A stretch of DNA of 64,000 nt from Aldehydirespirator sp965205155 (GTDB lineage: Bacteria > Actinomycetota > Acidimicrobiia > Acidimicrobiales > Aldehydirespiratoraceae): contig OZ242033.1 of NCBI GenBank assembly GCA_965205155.1, positions 1,488,001-1,552,000 on the forward strand, read 5' to 3'. The notes under the pieces are model-generated. The model saw only the letters and a list, made by a program, of their open reading frames with translations. It ran no database searches and was not told where the DNA came from. Both the position numbers and the translations under genes were made by a program. Each line of letters starts with the position of its first letter. Position 1 is the first letter of the stretch. Positions 19,168 to 28,053 of the stretch are shown piece by piece.

Positions 19168-19226
19168 AAGAGCCGGAGGGACCTTGAGCGTTGCGGTCGG
19201 GGAGCGGCGGTGGTGTACTTCGCGCC

Positions 19227-20507
19227 ATGGGGCATCCCTCCGGCGGCGGCTTGATCGACTTCACGTCCGAGGAATTCTGGTGTGCGACCCGCCGACCGCT
19301 GGATCAGGCGACCGGCCTCCCGCCCGTCGCCTACACCGGTGACGACTTCTTCGAGGTGGAGCAGCGCCGGCTGTTCGCCCGGGCCTGGGTGGCGGTGGCC
19401 TCCGCGGCCGAGGTGGCCGAGCCCGGGCGCCTGCTGGTGCGCTCTGTGGGCGGCACGTCGGTGCTCATCACTCGGGATCGCGACGGCGTTCTGAGGGGCT
19501 TCGTCAACTCGTGCCGCCACCGGGGAACGGAGCTCGCCGCCGAGGACTGCACCGTGTCGCGAATGATCCGGTGCCCCTACCACCGCTGGGGGTACTCCCT
19601 CGACGGCTCGCTGGTGGCGTCCCCCCTGTTCGACGAGGTGCCGCGCCCGGACTTCGACCCGGCCGAGCTGTCGCTGCTGCCGGTGCGAGTGGAGGCCTGG
19701 GGCTTGGATGTGTTCGTCTGCCTGGACGAGACCACACCGCCGCTGGCCGAGTGGCTGGGCGACCTGCCCGAGCGCATGGCCGGCTACGGCTTCGACGGCT
19801 GGGTCGTCCACGAGAAGAGCACATTCGACGTGGCCGCCAACTGGAAGCTGATCACCGAGAACTTCCAGGAGTACTACCACCTGGCCTGGGTCCACCCTGA
19901 GCTGGCCAAGGTGTCCCGGGTTCGGGACCACTACCGCTACCAGGGGCCGGGCCTGTACTGCGGCCAGACCACCACGCCGGTGTCGAGCGACGAGCGCGAC
20001 GACTGGTTGGTGCTGCCGAACGCGCCCGGGCTGGATTCGTCGGACAGCGTCAGCGGGCGGTTCGTGGCTGTGTTCCCCAACCTGACGCTGGCGGTGCTGC
20101 CCGGCCACGCCTTCGTGATCCGTCTCGAACCGCTGTCGTCGGGCACCACGCGAGAGCACTGCACTCTGCTGCTGCCGTCGTCCACGCCGGCCGAGAAGTA
20201 CGGCGACGCCGCGGCCGAGACGCTCAAGTTCTGGATCGAGGTGAACAACGAGGACATCGACATCTGCGAGCGGTCCTACCGGGGGCTGGCGCGGGGCGCG
20301 GCCCCGCCCGGTCCGCTGTCACCGCGCTTCGAGGAGCCCCTGCACCGCTTCCAGAACATGGTGGCCGACTGCCTCACCGCCGATTCGCTCGCCGACGGGT
20401 TGAGAATCCCGCCCGGGGACGGTCCCGACGACGGTGCGCGCTACGGCTGCAAGCCGAACCCCGCTCTGCCCGCCATCGACGCTCGCCGGTGGTCGCTCTC
20501 TGACTGA
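19227..20507 (+). CDS. Rieske non-heme iron oxygenase, GbcA/CntA-like
   Basis: 426 residues from ATG 19227; an in-frame start at 19191 would add 12 residues. The Rieske 2Fe-2S motif is CRHRG plus CPYHRW (about residues 95-118). The catalytic mononuclear iron site is ENFQEYYHLAWVHPEL with an aspartate later in NNEDIDICE. This alpha-subunit architecture is shared by glycine betaine monooxygenase GbcA and carnitine monooxygenase CntA, which remove a methyl or split a C-N bond with O2. Its neighbours (MttB-like upstream, dimethylglycine dehydrogenase-like 31 nt downstream) support glycine betaine demethylation. No reductase gene (GbcB) is seen beside it. Assignment within the Rieske family is inferred. 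Confidence 0.85.
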   Translation: MGHPSGGGLIDFTSEEFWCATRRPLDQATGLPPVAYTGDDFFEVEQRRLFARAWVAVASAAEVAEPGRLLVRSVGGTSVLITRDRDGVLRGFVNSCRHRGTELAAEDCTVSRMIRCPYHRWGYSLDGSLVASPLFDEVPRPDFDPAELSLLPVRVEAWGLDVFVCLDETTPPLAEWLGDLPERMAGYGFDGWVVHEKSTFDVAANWKLITENFQEYYHLAWVHPELAKVSRVRDHYRYQGPGLYCGQTTTPVSSDERDDWLVLPNAPGLDSSDSVSGRFVAVFPNLTLAVLPGHAFVIRLEPLSSGTTREHCTLLLPSSTPAEKYGDAAAETLKFWIEVNNEDIDICERSYRGLARGAAPPGPLSPRFEEPLHRFQNMVADCLTADSLADGLRIPPGDGPDDGARYGCKPNPALPAIDARRWSLSD

Positions 20508-20538
20508 TCGGCCCGATCCGACCGGTAGGAAGCCCCGA

Positions 20539-23091
20539 ATGAAGACCGGCGCGCAGGTTGTGGTGATCGGCGGGGGAGTGGTGGGCGCCAGCGTGCTCTA
20601 CCACCTGACCGAGGCGGGCTGGACGGATGTGGTGCTGGTGGAGCGGACCGAGCTCACCGCCGGGTCCACATGGCACAGCGCGGGCGGCATGCACACCGTC
20701 AACGGCGACCCCAACGTCGCCCGCCTCCAGCGCTACACGCTGCAGCTGTACGCCGAGATCGAGCGGGTGTCGGGCCAGGACTGCGGCATTCACATGCCCG
20801 GCGGCCTGATGCTGGCCGACACGCCCGAACGGCTCGACTGGCTCAGGATGACCCACGCCCGGGGTCGTTACCTGGGCATGGAGACCGAGATGGTGTCGGT
20901 GGCCGAGGCCGCTGAGATGGTGCCGTTGATCGATCCCAAGCACTTCGTGGGGGCGCTCATCGACGCCCACGAGGGCCATGTCGACCCGGCCGGGGTGACC
21001 CACGCCTACGCCAAGGCGGCACGGATGGCGGGAGCCGAGGTGTACCGCAACTGCTGGGCCCGCGCCATCGAGCGCGGTGCGGGCGGGGGCTGGCGGGTCC
21101 TGGTGTACGACACCGCCACCGGCGAGGACCTGGCCGCCATCGACTGCGAGCACGTGGTGAACTGTGGTGGCCTGTGGGCCCGCGAGGTGGGCCGCATGGT
21201 GGGGCTCGAGCTGCCGGTGCTGGCCATGGAGCACATGTACGTGGTCACCGAGCCGCTGGAGGAGGTGCGCGACTACACCAGGCGCACGGGCTTGGAGTTG
21301 AGGCTCGTGATCGACTTCGGTGGCGAGATCTATATGCGCCAGGAGGGCGATGGCATGCTCCTCGGCACCTATGAGCAGGCCTGCCTGCCGTGGGCGCCCC
21401 GCCAGACGCCATGGGACTTCTCGATGAGGCTGCTGCCGCCCGACCTGGACCGCATCGCGGGCTCGCTGGAGGTGGCCTTCGCCCACTTCCCGGCGTTCGC
21501 CAACGCGGGGATCCAGCGGGTGGTGAACGGGCCGTTCACGTTCGCGCCCGACGGGAACCCGCTGATCGGCCCGGTCAGGGGGCTGCCGGGATACTGGACG
21601 GCGTGCGGGGTGATGGCCGGGCTGTCGCAGGGCGGCGGCGTCGGGCTGTCGGTGGCCAACTGGATCACCGGCGGTGATCCCGGCTTCGACGTGTGGGCCA
21701 TGGACGTGGCCCGTTTCGGCGACTACGCCACGGTCGCCTACACCGATGCCAAGGTGCGGGAGAACTACTCGCGCCGGTTCCGGATCACGTTCCCGAACGA
21801 GTTCCTGCCCGAGGGTCGGGGCGTGCAGACCTCACCCATCTATGACCGGTTGGCGGCGGCCAACGCGGTGTGGGGCGACGCCTTCGGTCTGGAGTCGGCG
21901 CTGTGGTTCCAACAGGACGGGCTGGAACCGGTCGAGGAGGTCACCTTCGGACGCTCCAACGCATGGGACCGCGTACGGGCCGAGACCCTGGCCGTCCGGG
22001 CCGCCGTCGGCATGATGGAGACCACCGGGTTCGCCAAGTTCCTGTTCGAGGGGCCGGGGGGCAGGGCGTGGCTGGACCGGCTGCTGGCCGGGCGGGTGCC
22101 GATCCCGGGCCGCATGGCGCTGACGCCGATGACCAACCCGGCGGGGAACCTCGTCGGCGACCTGACGGTGGCGTGCCTGCCGGCCGCGCCGGGTCGGGCT
22201 GAGGGTCCGGCGGGCACGGTGGTCGGCGGCGCTACCGGCAACGTACGGGATGGCGAGCGGTTTGTGGTGCTCGGCTCCGGCATCGCGGAGCGCTACTACG
22301 AGCGTTGGTTCGACGCACACCTGCCCGACGACGGCTCGGTCGCCTACCAGACGCTCGGAGCCGAGATGTGCGGCCTAGCCATCGCCGGGCCGGCGGCGCG
22401 GGCGCTCCTGGCCGAGGTCACCGACACCGACGTGTCGGCTCACGGGATGCGGTTCATGGCCTTCGGTGAGATGGAGGTGGGCCAGGCCCCGGTGTGGTGC
22501 GGGCGGATCAGCTTCACCGGCGACTTGGGCTACGAGCTGTGGATGCCGGCCCGCTACCAGCGCTACGTGTTCGGCCTGCTGCGGGAGGCCGGCGAGGCGC
22601 ACGGCTTGGAGCTGTTCGGGCTGCACGCGTTGAACTCGCTGCGCCTGGAGAAGGGGTTCGGCTCGTGGCTGCGGGAGTACCGGCCCGACTACGACCCGTT
22701 CGAAGCAGGGCTGGGCCGTTTCGTGCGTATGGAGAAGGACTTCATCGGGCGGGACGCGCTGGTTGCCAAGTACGGCGAGAACGGCCCGCCCGGCGGCGTC
22801 GCCGGGACTGGCCTGCGCCTGTGCACCTGGACCGTGGACGTGGGCACCGGCCCGGACGCCTGCGACGTGATCGGCGACGAGCCGGTGTGGCACGACGGCG
22901 AGGTGGTGGGCTGGGTCACCTCCGGCGGCTACGCCCACCACAGCGAGGCATCGGTGGCCATGGGCTACATCCCCGCCGAGTTGGCCGAATCCCCCGGCCG
23001 CTTCGAGATAGAGATAGTCGGCACCCGCCGTGCCGCTACACCCGTCACCGGCTGCCTATGGGACCCCGAAGGCACCCGCATGAGAGGCTGA
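20539..23091 (+). CDS. FAD oxidoreductase-GcvT fusion (dimethylglycine/sarcosine dehydrogenase-like)
   Basis: 850 residues from ATG 20539, which follows AGGAAG by 7 nt. Residues 1-~380 are a DAO-type FAD domain with VIGGGVVGASVLYHL and the GSTWHSAGGMH segment where FAD is bound covalently in relatives. The rest is a GcvT-like folate-binding barrel (FTGDLGYELWMP, HALNSLRLEKGFGSW, DFIGRDAL). This two-domain layout is that of dimethylglycine oxidase/dehydrogenase and sarcosine dehydrogenase, which oxidise an N-methyl group and trap it as methylene-tetrahydrofolate. After the Rieske enzyme it would take the next demethylation step of betaine. Which methylated glycine it prefers is not decided by sequence. 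Confidence 0.87.
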   Translation: MKTGAQVVVIGGGVVGASVLYHLTEAGWTDVVLVERTELTAGSTWHSAGGMHTVNGDPNVARLQRYTLQLYAEIERVSGQDCGIHMPGGLMLADTPERLDWLRMTHARGRYLGMETEMVSVAEAAEMVPLIDPKHFVGALIDAHEGHVDPAGVTHAYAKAARMAGAEVYRNCWARAIERGAGGGWRVLVYDTATGEDLAAIDCEHVVNCGGLWAREVGRMVGLELPVLAMEHMYVVTEPLEEVRDYTRRTGLELRLVIDFGGEIYMRQEGDGMLLGTYEQACLPWAPRQTPWDFSMRLLPPDLDRIAGSLEVAFAHFPAFANAGIQRVVNGPFTFAPDGNPLIGPVRGLPGYWTACGVMAGLSQGGGVGLSVANWITGGDPGFDVWAMDVARFGDYATVAYTDAKVRENYSRRFRITFPNEFLPEGRGVQTSPIYDRLAAANAVWGDAFGLESALWFQQDGLEPVEEVTFGRSNAWDRVRAETLAVRAAVGMMETTGFAKFLFEGPGGRAWLDRLLAGRVPIPGRMALTPMTNPAGNLVGDLTVACLPAAPGRAEGPAGTVVGGATGNVRDGERFVVLGSGIAERYYERWFDAHLPDDGSVAYQTLGAEMCGLAIAGPAARALLAEVTDTDVSAHGMRFMAFGEMEVGQAPVWCGRISFTGDLGYELWMPARYQRYVFGLLREAGEAHGLELFGLHALNSLRLEKGFGSWLREYRPDYDPFEAGLGRFVRMEKDFIGRDALVAKYGENGPPGGVAGTGLRLCTWTVDVGTGPDACDVIGDEPVWHDGEVVGWVTSGGYAHHSEASVAMGYIPAELAESPGRFEIEIVGTRRAATPVTGCLWDPEGTRMRG

Positions 23092-23150
23092 ACCAGCCAT
23101 TTTCATGTAATTGAGTTATTCTCTGAGATTGCACGAGCTACAGTCATGTC

Positions 23151-23399
23151 GTGGACGTCAACTCGGTCTCACAGTTGGTGACGGTGGCTCTGGCCGTGCT
23201 CGCCATCATCTGTCACCAGCAGCGCTCCACCGACAAGTTGCGCGACCGCCTGGACGCATCCGACCGCGAGCACCGGGCAGCCATCGACAAGCTCCGCGAC
23301 GGTTTGGGCGAGGTGAAGGAGCGGCTGGTCCGGATTGAGGGCTTCCTGGGAATCGGCACTCCAACACCACCCCATCCCCACCCCCCGGCGGGGGAGTAG
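23151..23399 (+). CDS. Small membrane-anchored coiled-coil protein, copy 1
   Basis: 82 residues: an N-terminal hydrophobic helix (VTVALAVLAIICHQQ), then a charged coiled-coil stretch (LRDRLDASDREHRAAIDKLRDGL) and VRIEGFLGIG, ending in a Pro/His-rich tail. The next gene has the same plan, so these are tandem duplicates. GTG 23151 lies 6 nt after TACAGT (23139-23144). Similar small proteins are common near mobile or stress loci but I know no function for this one. Confidence 0.7.
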   Translation: MDVNSVSQLVTVALAVLAIICHQQRSTDKLRDRLDASDREHRAAIDKLRDGLGEVKERLVRIEGFLGIGTPTPPHPHPPAGE

Positions 23400-23408
23400 G
23401 CGGAGAAG

Positions 23409-23639
23409 ATGGACATCGGCGCGGTCTCGCAGATTGTGACAGTCGTGCTGGCCGCGCTTGCCATCATCTGGCACCAGCAGCGAGTCACTGACAAGCTGCG
23501 CGACCGCCTAGTCAGCGTGGAGCAGCGACTTGCGCGGATCGAAGGCTTCCTGGGCATCGGCATGCCCGCCGCCGCAGCCGCAAAGGCAACCGGAGCGGAC
23601 CTCGCCTATAAGCCGCAAGAGGACCCGGAGGCCGACTGA
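23409..23639 (+). CDS. Small membrane-anchored coiled-coil protein, copy 2
   Basis: 76 residues. It aligns with copy 1 over MD(V/I)..VSQ(L/I)VTV.LA.LAII, TDKLRDRL and RIEGFLGIG, but the coiled-coil part is shorter by about 15 residues and the tail differs (acidic, PQEDPEAD). The start 9 nt after copy 1 is preceded by a GGCGGAGA ribosome site, so both are on one transcript. Function unknown; the pair could form a membrane hetero-oligomer (inference). Confidence 0.68.
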   Translation: MDIGAVSQIVTVVLAALAIIWHQQRVTDKLRDRLVSVEQRLARIEGFLGIGMPAAAAAKATGADLAYKPQEDPEAD

Positions 23640-23838
23640 GTGTCGTGAGGCCCGCGCCATGGCGACCGCGAGGGTATGTCGTAGCCGCGGGGTACGGTCT
23701 GACACGTGAGCGAAGCGGGCGGCGGGGAGCTGTTCATCGTCGACAACAGCGTTTCGGGCTGGACGGGTCTGGAGTAAGCGCGGCCGTCCATTCGTGCAAG
23801 ATTGGGAGGTCTGCCAACCCTGTTGTTGGGCCCCAGGC

Positions 23839-24018
23839 TCAGTTGTGGCTTGCGACCTCGTCGATCAGGGCTTCGACATCGTCGAGCCAGCCGCTGAGTT
23901 CCGACTCGATTGGTGGAAGGTCGTACGCGTGGTGGGGGCAGGCGTTTGAGAGGCCGTGCCATGCGTACCGGACCCGCCTGACCAACTCTTTGTTGCTGTA
24001 CTCGGACAGGCAGATCAT
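23839..24018 (-). CDS. Hypothetical small protein
   Basis: 59 residues from ATG 24018 (the frame is open to 24123). The sequence SEYSNKELVRRVRYAWHGL, PIESELSGWLDDVEALIDEV looks like a helical cytoplasmic protein with acidic and basic faces, more protein-like than the shadows around it. No ribosome site or promoter hexamer stands out and I do not recognise a family. It sits at the edge of the HigA/DprA accessory patch. The 200 nt before it (23640-23838) hold nothing I can identify. Confidence 0.4.
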   Translation of the reverse strand: MICLSEYSNKELVRRVRYAWHGLSNACPHHAYDLPPIESELSGWLDDVEALIDEVASHN

Positions 24019-24182
24019 CTGTGCACACCGTGGGGCGGCTTCGACACCGGGAGCTGCCCTCATGGGCGTCGGCCCCCAACGGGCTATTGGCGGTTCCGCC
24101 ATGTCAACCAGGGTTGAACCCACGACGCCGAGGCTGCAACCGCGGTGGCGTGACCTTGGGCACAGCGGCTACGGTCACCGAC

Positions 24183-24287
24183 TGCCATCAACGCCGGATG
24201 CCTCCAAGCATCCCTAGCAACCGAAGCCGCGTCTCGGGATCGTGGCTTCATGGTCCCCTTCGGGTTTCGGTTGCGGCGTTGATGGCA
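24183..24287. repeat. 105-bp branched inverted repeat (three-way fold)
   Basis: TGCCATCAACGCCG (24183-24196) pairs perfectly with 24274-24287, and CAACCGAA (24218-24225) pairs with TTCGGTTG (24266-24273), so the right arm is continuous. The left arm is split by 21 nt that themselves form GATGC...GCATC. The result is a long stem with a side hairpin. It could be a structured leader for the gene at 24320, or a non-autonomous mobile remnant. Confidence 0.6.
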
Positions 24288-24319
24288 AAGACACCGATCC
24301 CGAACCGGAGGGGACCACC

Positions 24320-24826
24320 ATGCCCCGACCTCTCAAGGTCACTCTCATCGTCCTCGGCTGTCTCGTCGGCCTATTCGTAGTGCTCGGCGTCGTCGGCGCT
24401 CTCGTAGCCCCCGACGAACCCGCTACGCCTGCACGCGTCGAGTCCGCGGCCGTCGCGCCGGCCACCACCGCACAACGAGCCACGACCACGACGGCCCGGC
24501 CCGCACGACCCGTCACGCTGACCGGCCGCGGCCAGGACATCACCCGAGCCGTCCCCCTCTCCGACGGCCGCTGGCGGGTCACCGTCGAAGTCTCCGGCAA
24601 CACCGACGACGCTTTCGGCACGGCGCTCGACAGCAACGTCATAGTCACCGCCTTCGGGGATGACGACTACGCCGAACTCCTAGTCAACGACATCGCCGCC
24701 TCGGGGACGTGGACGGGATCGCTCGCCGTCGGAAACGACATCTTCGAGGTTCCTCCGGGAAGCGTCTGGTTTGAGGTCGAGGTCGTCCGGTCGGCGACCT
24801 GGACGATCAGAGTCGAGCCGCTCTAG
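24320..24826 (+). CDS. Membrane-anchored extracytoplasmic protein, function unknown
   Basis: 168 residues from ATG 24320 with CGGAGGGG just upstream; an earlier in-frame start lacks this. A single N-terminal membrane helix (TLIVLGCLVGLFVVLGVVGA) is followed by a Thr/Ala/Pro-rich linker (~35-70) and a beta-rich C-terminal domain (VTVEVSGNTDD, VWFEVEVVRSATWTIRVEPL). The final part resembles small beta-sandwich domains that end in W-x-I/V motifs in actinobacterial lipoproteins and anchored proteins. No catalytic residues can be named. The branched inverted repeat lies immediately upstream. Confidence 0.75.
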   Translation: MPRPLKVTLIVLGCLVGLFVVLGVVGALVAPDEPATPARVESAAVAPATTAQRATTTTARPARPVTLTGRGQDITRAVPLSDGRWRVTVEVSGNTDDAFGTALDSNVIVTAFGDDDYAELLVNDIAASGTWTGSLAVGNDIFEVPPGSVWFEVEVVRSATWTIRVEPL

Positions 24827-24949
24827 CTCCAGGGGCGGCTACACGTCAGTAGTCGCCTAACAGGGATATATGCAATTGACGATCTCCTGCAGTCTGACCC
24901 AGGGTGAGACTTGCGGGTGGACGCCCGGCATCTGAAGGGAGGCCAATCG

Positions 24950-25222
24950 ATGGGCACAACCACAGCTGCGAGGGCCTTCGCTCCAGGCGAGTATCTGCGT
25001 GACGAACTTCAGGAGAGAGGTTGGGCCGCCGTTGAATTCGCCAGGGTCGTCGATTGGCCCCTCCAAACCTTGACTGAGATCCTTGTCGGAGAAAGGGAGA
25101 TCACCGTCGAGGCGGCTCAAGTTCTTGCCGAGGCACTCGGCACGACGGCCGAGGTATGGCTCAATCTACAGAAGGCCTACCGCCGGGACCAGTTGCGCGC
25201 CATCAGCGGGTCGGGCACTTGA
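24950..25222 (+). CDS. HigA-family XRE antitoxin-like protein
   Basis: 90 residues from ATG 24950, which follows GGGAGG. FAPGEYLRDELQERGW at the N-terminus, an XRE helix-turn-helix (LTEILVGEREITVEAAQVLAEALGTTAEVWLNLQ) and a basic tail match HigA/VapI antitoxins. No HigB toxin gene is present upstream: the 123 nt before it hold no such frame. Instead it overlaps a DprA-like gene by 4 nt (TTGA), so that gene is its probable partner. It should bind DNA and may repress the pair. Confidence 0.85.
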   Translation: MGTTTAARAFAPGEYLRDELQERGWAAVEFARVVDWPLQTLTEILVGEREITVEAAQVLAEALGTTAEVWLNLQKAYRRDQLRAISGSGT

Positions 25223-26223
25223 GGCGGGCCCACTCGCTGGCGACGATCCTGCTCGTGGGCCGGCTCTGCGCCGAAGGGGTGCGACCGCTCAGGGCATCGG
25301 AGTTCTGGAGCCTGCTCGACTGCATCGGCGCTGGTGGACGGCAGCGGGCGGGCCCAAGACGGCTGCTCGGGCAGAGCGCGGATCAACTCGTGCGAGATCA
25401 TGGCCTCCCCGAGGATCTTGGCGAGCGCATTGCAGAACTGATGGACCGTGCCACGGCCGTGGCCTTCGAGCTTGACCGGTTGGAGCAGTCTGGCATCAAG
25501 ACCCTAACCGTCTTCGACGAGCACTACCCGCGGCTATGGCGCGACCGTCTCGGTGCCAAGGCCCCGCCACTAGTACATGCCGCTGGCGCGCTCGAACTGC
25601 TCGACACGCCCGGATTGGGGGTGGTCGGCAGCCGAGACGTGTCCCGGGAAGGGGGTGAGGTGGCCAAGGAAGTTGGCCGGTTCGCGGCCCGGCGGGGACG
25701 ACCGATTACTTCTGGGGGAGCTCGGGGCGTGGATCAGCTCGCCATGGACGCGGCCCTTGAGGCTGGCGGGTCCGTCGTCGGAGTCTTGGCTGAGTCACTG
25801 GCACGGAAGTTGAAGAGTCCCGATGTGCGCCGCGCTGTGCACGAAGGTGCCACGGTCGTGTGCACCCCCTACAGCCCGGATGCTCCCTTCAGCGCCGGCA
25901 ATGCCATGGGTCGCAACAAGCTCATCTACGCACAGGTCGCGCTCACAGTTGTCGTAGCCAGCGACGACGGGACCGGCGGCACCTGGTCTGGTGCCACCGA
26001 GGCTCTCAAACACGGTTACGGCTCGGTCGCGGTATGGCGGGGCGACGGCGAGGGTCCCGGAAACAGATCCCTCCAACACAGGGGTGCCCAGCCTGTATCC
26101 AGCGTCGAAGACATCGAGCCGCTCCTCAATGGCGGTGCACAAGCACCGCCATTGCAATCGCAATCGGCCCCAGTGCGGCCTCCCGAACAGCAATCCTTGT
26201 TCGCGGCAACATCGCCTGATTAG
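25219..26223 (+). CDS. DprA/Smf-like DNA-processing Rossmann protein coupled to HigA
   Basis: 334 residues if started at TTG 25219, which overlaps the HigA stop; the frame is open from 25156. The DprA Rossmann core is clear: GVVGSRDVS, ITSGGARGVDQLAMDAALEAG, SVVGVLAES, AGNAMGRNKLIYAQ and a late SVAVWRGDGEGPGN. DprA loads RecA on single-stranded DNA during natural transformation, but stand-alone relatives in accessory loci are thought to act in immunity or nucleotide sensing. This one has no competence genes beside it. Its coupling to an orphan HigA makes a toxin-antitoxin or defence role plausible (inference). Confidence 0.82.
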   Translation: MRRAHSLATILLVGRLCAEGVRPLRASEFWSLLDCIGAGGRQRAGPRRLLGQSADQLVRDHGLPEDLGERIAELMDRATAVAFELDRLEQSGIKTLTVFDEHYPRLWRDRLGAKAPPLVHAAGALELLDTPGLGVVGSRDVSREGGEVAKEVGRFAARRGRPITSGGARGVDQLAMDAALEAGGSVVGVLAESLARKLKSPDVRRAVHEGATVVCTPYSPDAPFSAGNAMGRNKLIYAQVALTVVVASDDGTGGTWSGATEALKHGYGSVAVWRGDGEGPGNRSLQHRGAQPVSSVEDIEPLLNGGAQAPPLQSQSAPVRPPEQQSLFAATSPD

Positions 26224-26279
26224 TCCGAGGCCTTCGGTGCGCAGGTTGACCGGCGCCGGGGCTGGACATCCAGGACGCG

Positions 26280-26831
26280 TCAGTGGTCGAAGTAGTCGGG
26301 ACCCCTTGCGCGTCGATGAACTGGTCGGAGTGAGCGGCCGGCGTCTTCGATGGCGTTCGCGATGTTGCAGGCTTCGGTCTTCGAGATGTCGCCGTTGGAT
26401 ACGGCCGTTCGGAGAATCTGGACCGAGTCGATCACCCTGCCGGGGCCGAGCGATTGGCGTCGCCGAGCGAAGTCGTAGGCCTTGTTGTCGTCGGTGGCGA
26501 ACTGTCCTCCCAGCTTCTCGGCAAAGTAGATGCCCTCAGCCTCTCCGCCGTCGCCCTCGGGTGGATACTTACCGTCGTTGAGCCCCACCTGAAGGTGGAG
26601 CACATCCTTGAATTCGCTGGCACTTGGGGCGACAGGGGTTCCGAGCCAGGTCTCATCGAGGATGTCGGAGCAGTGGGCCTCACCCCTATGCATGGCGGAC
26701 TCGATCTCAGCGTGAATTTGCTCTGTCCATCGGGGTTCCGGCCGGTGGCCATGGCAGGCGGCAAGTATGTCCAAGCGCTTGACGGCCGCGAAGTGGCGAA
26801 GCGTGACGGCGTCATGGATCACGGGGCCCAT
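26280..26831 (-). CDS. PIN-like domain protein (probable toxin)
   Basis: 183 residues. Acidic residues spaced as in PIN nucleases appear in DILAACHG, EIES, DNKAYDFARRR and DSVQILRTAVSNGDISKTEACNIANAIEDAGR. It follows the XRE/ImmA gene by 22 nt on the same strand, an arrangement seen for predicted toxin-antitoxin pairs in which an XRE-COG2856 protein controls a PIN-type toxin. The PIN assignment rests on a weak motif pattern and on context. If correct it would cleave RNA when released. Confidence 0.55.
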   Translation of the reverse strand: MGPVIHDAVTLRHFAAVKRLDILAACHGHRPEPRWTEQIHAEIESAMHRGEAHCSDILDETWLGTPVAPSASEFKDVLHLQVGLNDGKYPPEGDGGEAEGIYFAEKLGGQFATDDNKAYDFARRRQSLGPGRVIDSVQILRTAVSNGDISKTEACNIANAIEDAGRSLRPVHRRARGPDYFDH

Positions 26832-26853
26832 GAGCCGATGGTACGAGCCGGTT

Positions 26854-28053
26854 TCAGGCTGCTACGGGATCCTCGTCGAAGCTCTGGATCGCCACCTCTG
26901 GCGGATCTTCGGGAGCCGAGAAGTCGCCATCGATGGCCTCGGCGGCGTCGGGCCCGATGGAGTTGAGCGCCTCGATCATTTTGTCGACGTCAACGTCAAG
27001 AAGCCTCGCAAGAGGTCCCGCGCCGACGATCCCGTCCAGCGCGCCGTGGAGGCATCTCGAGGCCAGCAGGGTAGGTGGTCTCCTCTCGGGCCTCGCCCCC
27101 CGCGCTGCCAGCAGGTTGCGGGCGATCTCCTCGTCGTCCAAGTGCTCGATCAGGCTGGCCCACCTGATCCTCCGCAATCGGTCTCGTCCTTCGGCGTTGA
27201 TTATTCCCAGGTTGTGGAGGCGGTAGATGAGGGTCTCGTAGCTCACGCCGAAGCCCACGAGCATCCGCGCCAAACTCTTTCCTCCACGGCCGTACTCGTT
27301 GATGGTGTCCCTGATCTCCGACTCAGGCATCAAGAACGCGGCGGCAAACGCATTCGCCAGCCGCTCCTCATCGGATCGGGCCCGCAGGTCCCTGTCGATG
27401 TTGATCGTTGTCCCATCGCTGTTGAGGACGTGCCCCAACTCGTGAGCCATAGTGAACAGAGCCCTGGATCTGAGTTGGTCGGTGTTGACGAGGATGAAGG
27501 AGAACTCCGAATCAGCTATTGACAGGCCTAACGGTGCATCTTCGCCCAGGCTCTCCGCCATCACGTCCACACACAGGTTGTCCTCAATCGCCGCGGCCAG
27601 ATCCGTGAGACGATCCTCGCCGCTGGCTGCTGGAGTCAGACGCTGTTGCGTCCAATCGGCTAGGGCGTTGGCATGCTCCAACCACCCGGACTCCTGTCGG
27701 GGTGGCTCACCGGCGCGAGAGGGAGTGGGATGACCGCCCTCGTCAAGCACTTGGTGCAACTCTGCGAGTGCGGTAAGTCGCATCAGCGAGTCCCGGTTGG
27801 CGGTCTCGTCGCCGTTAGTACGGTGCGCGACCGGAAGCCGCCCCAGGAGCGAGTCAGGCTCAAGAATCGCGAGTTGCGACACACCCAAGAAGTTCGCGAT
27901 CGCAGCGAGTTCGGCGGCCTTCACGTTTCGCCGGTCGTGTTCGAGGTTGGACACGGCGCTGGCGTCTACCCCCAACGCGTCCGCGAGATCCGCGGCCTTG
28001 AGTCCCGCGGCCTCCCTCAGCCGCCGGATCTGGCGGCCGATGGACATGTCCAC
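26854..28053 (-). CDS. XRE regulator with ImmA/IrrE metallopeptidase domain
   Basis: 399 residues. An N-terminal XRE helix-turn-helix (RQIRRLREAAGLKAADLADALGV) is followed at ~200-270 by an ImmA/IrrE (COG2856) zinc peptidase with MAHELGHVL (HEXXH). An unrecognised acidic C-terminus follows. Such proteins sense damage or a signal and cleave a repressor, or act as antitoxins. GTG 28053 lies 6 nt after TACTGT on the minus strand, and a perfect palindrome covers the start. The PIN-like gene follows on the same transcript. Confidence 0.85.
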   Translation of the reverse strand: MDMSIGRQIRRLREAAGLKAADLADALGVDASAVSNLEHDRRNVKAAELAAIANFLGVSQLAILEPDSLLGRLPVAHRTNGDETANRDSLMRLTALAELHQVLDEGGHPTPSRAGEPPRQESGWLEHANALADWTQQRLTPAASGEDRLTDLAAAIEDNLCVDVMAESLGEDAPLGLSIADSEFSFILVNTDQLRSRALFTMAHELGHVLNSDGTTINIDRDLRARSDEERLANAFAAAFLMPESEIRDTINEYGRGGKSLARMLVGFGVSYETLIYRLHNLGIINAEGRDRLRRIRWASLIEHLDDEEIARNLLAARGARPERRPPTLLASRCLHGALDGIVGAGPLARLLDVDVDKMIEALNSIGPDAAEAIDGDFSAPEDPPEVAIQSFDEDPVAA

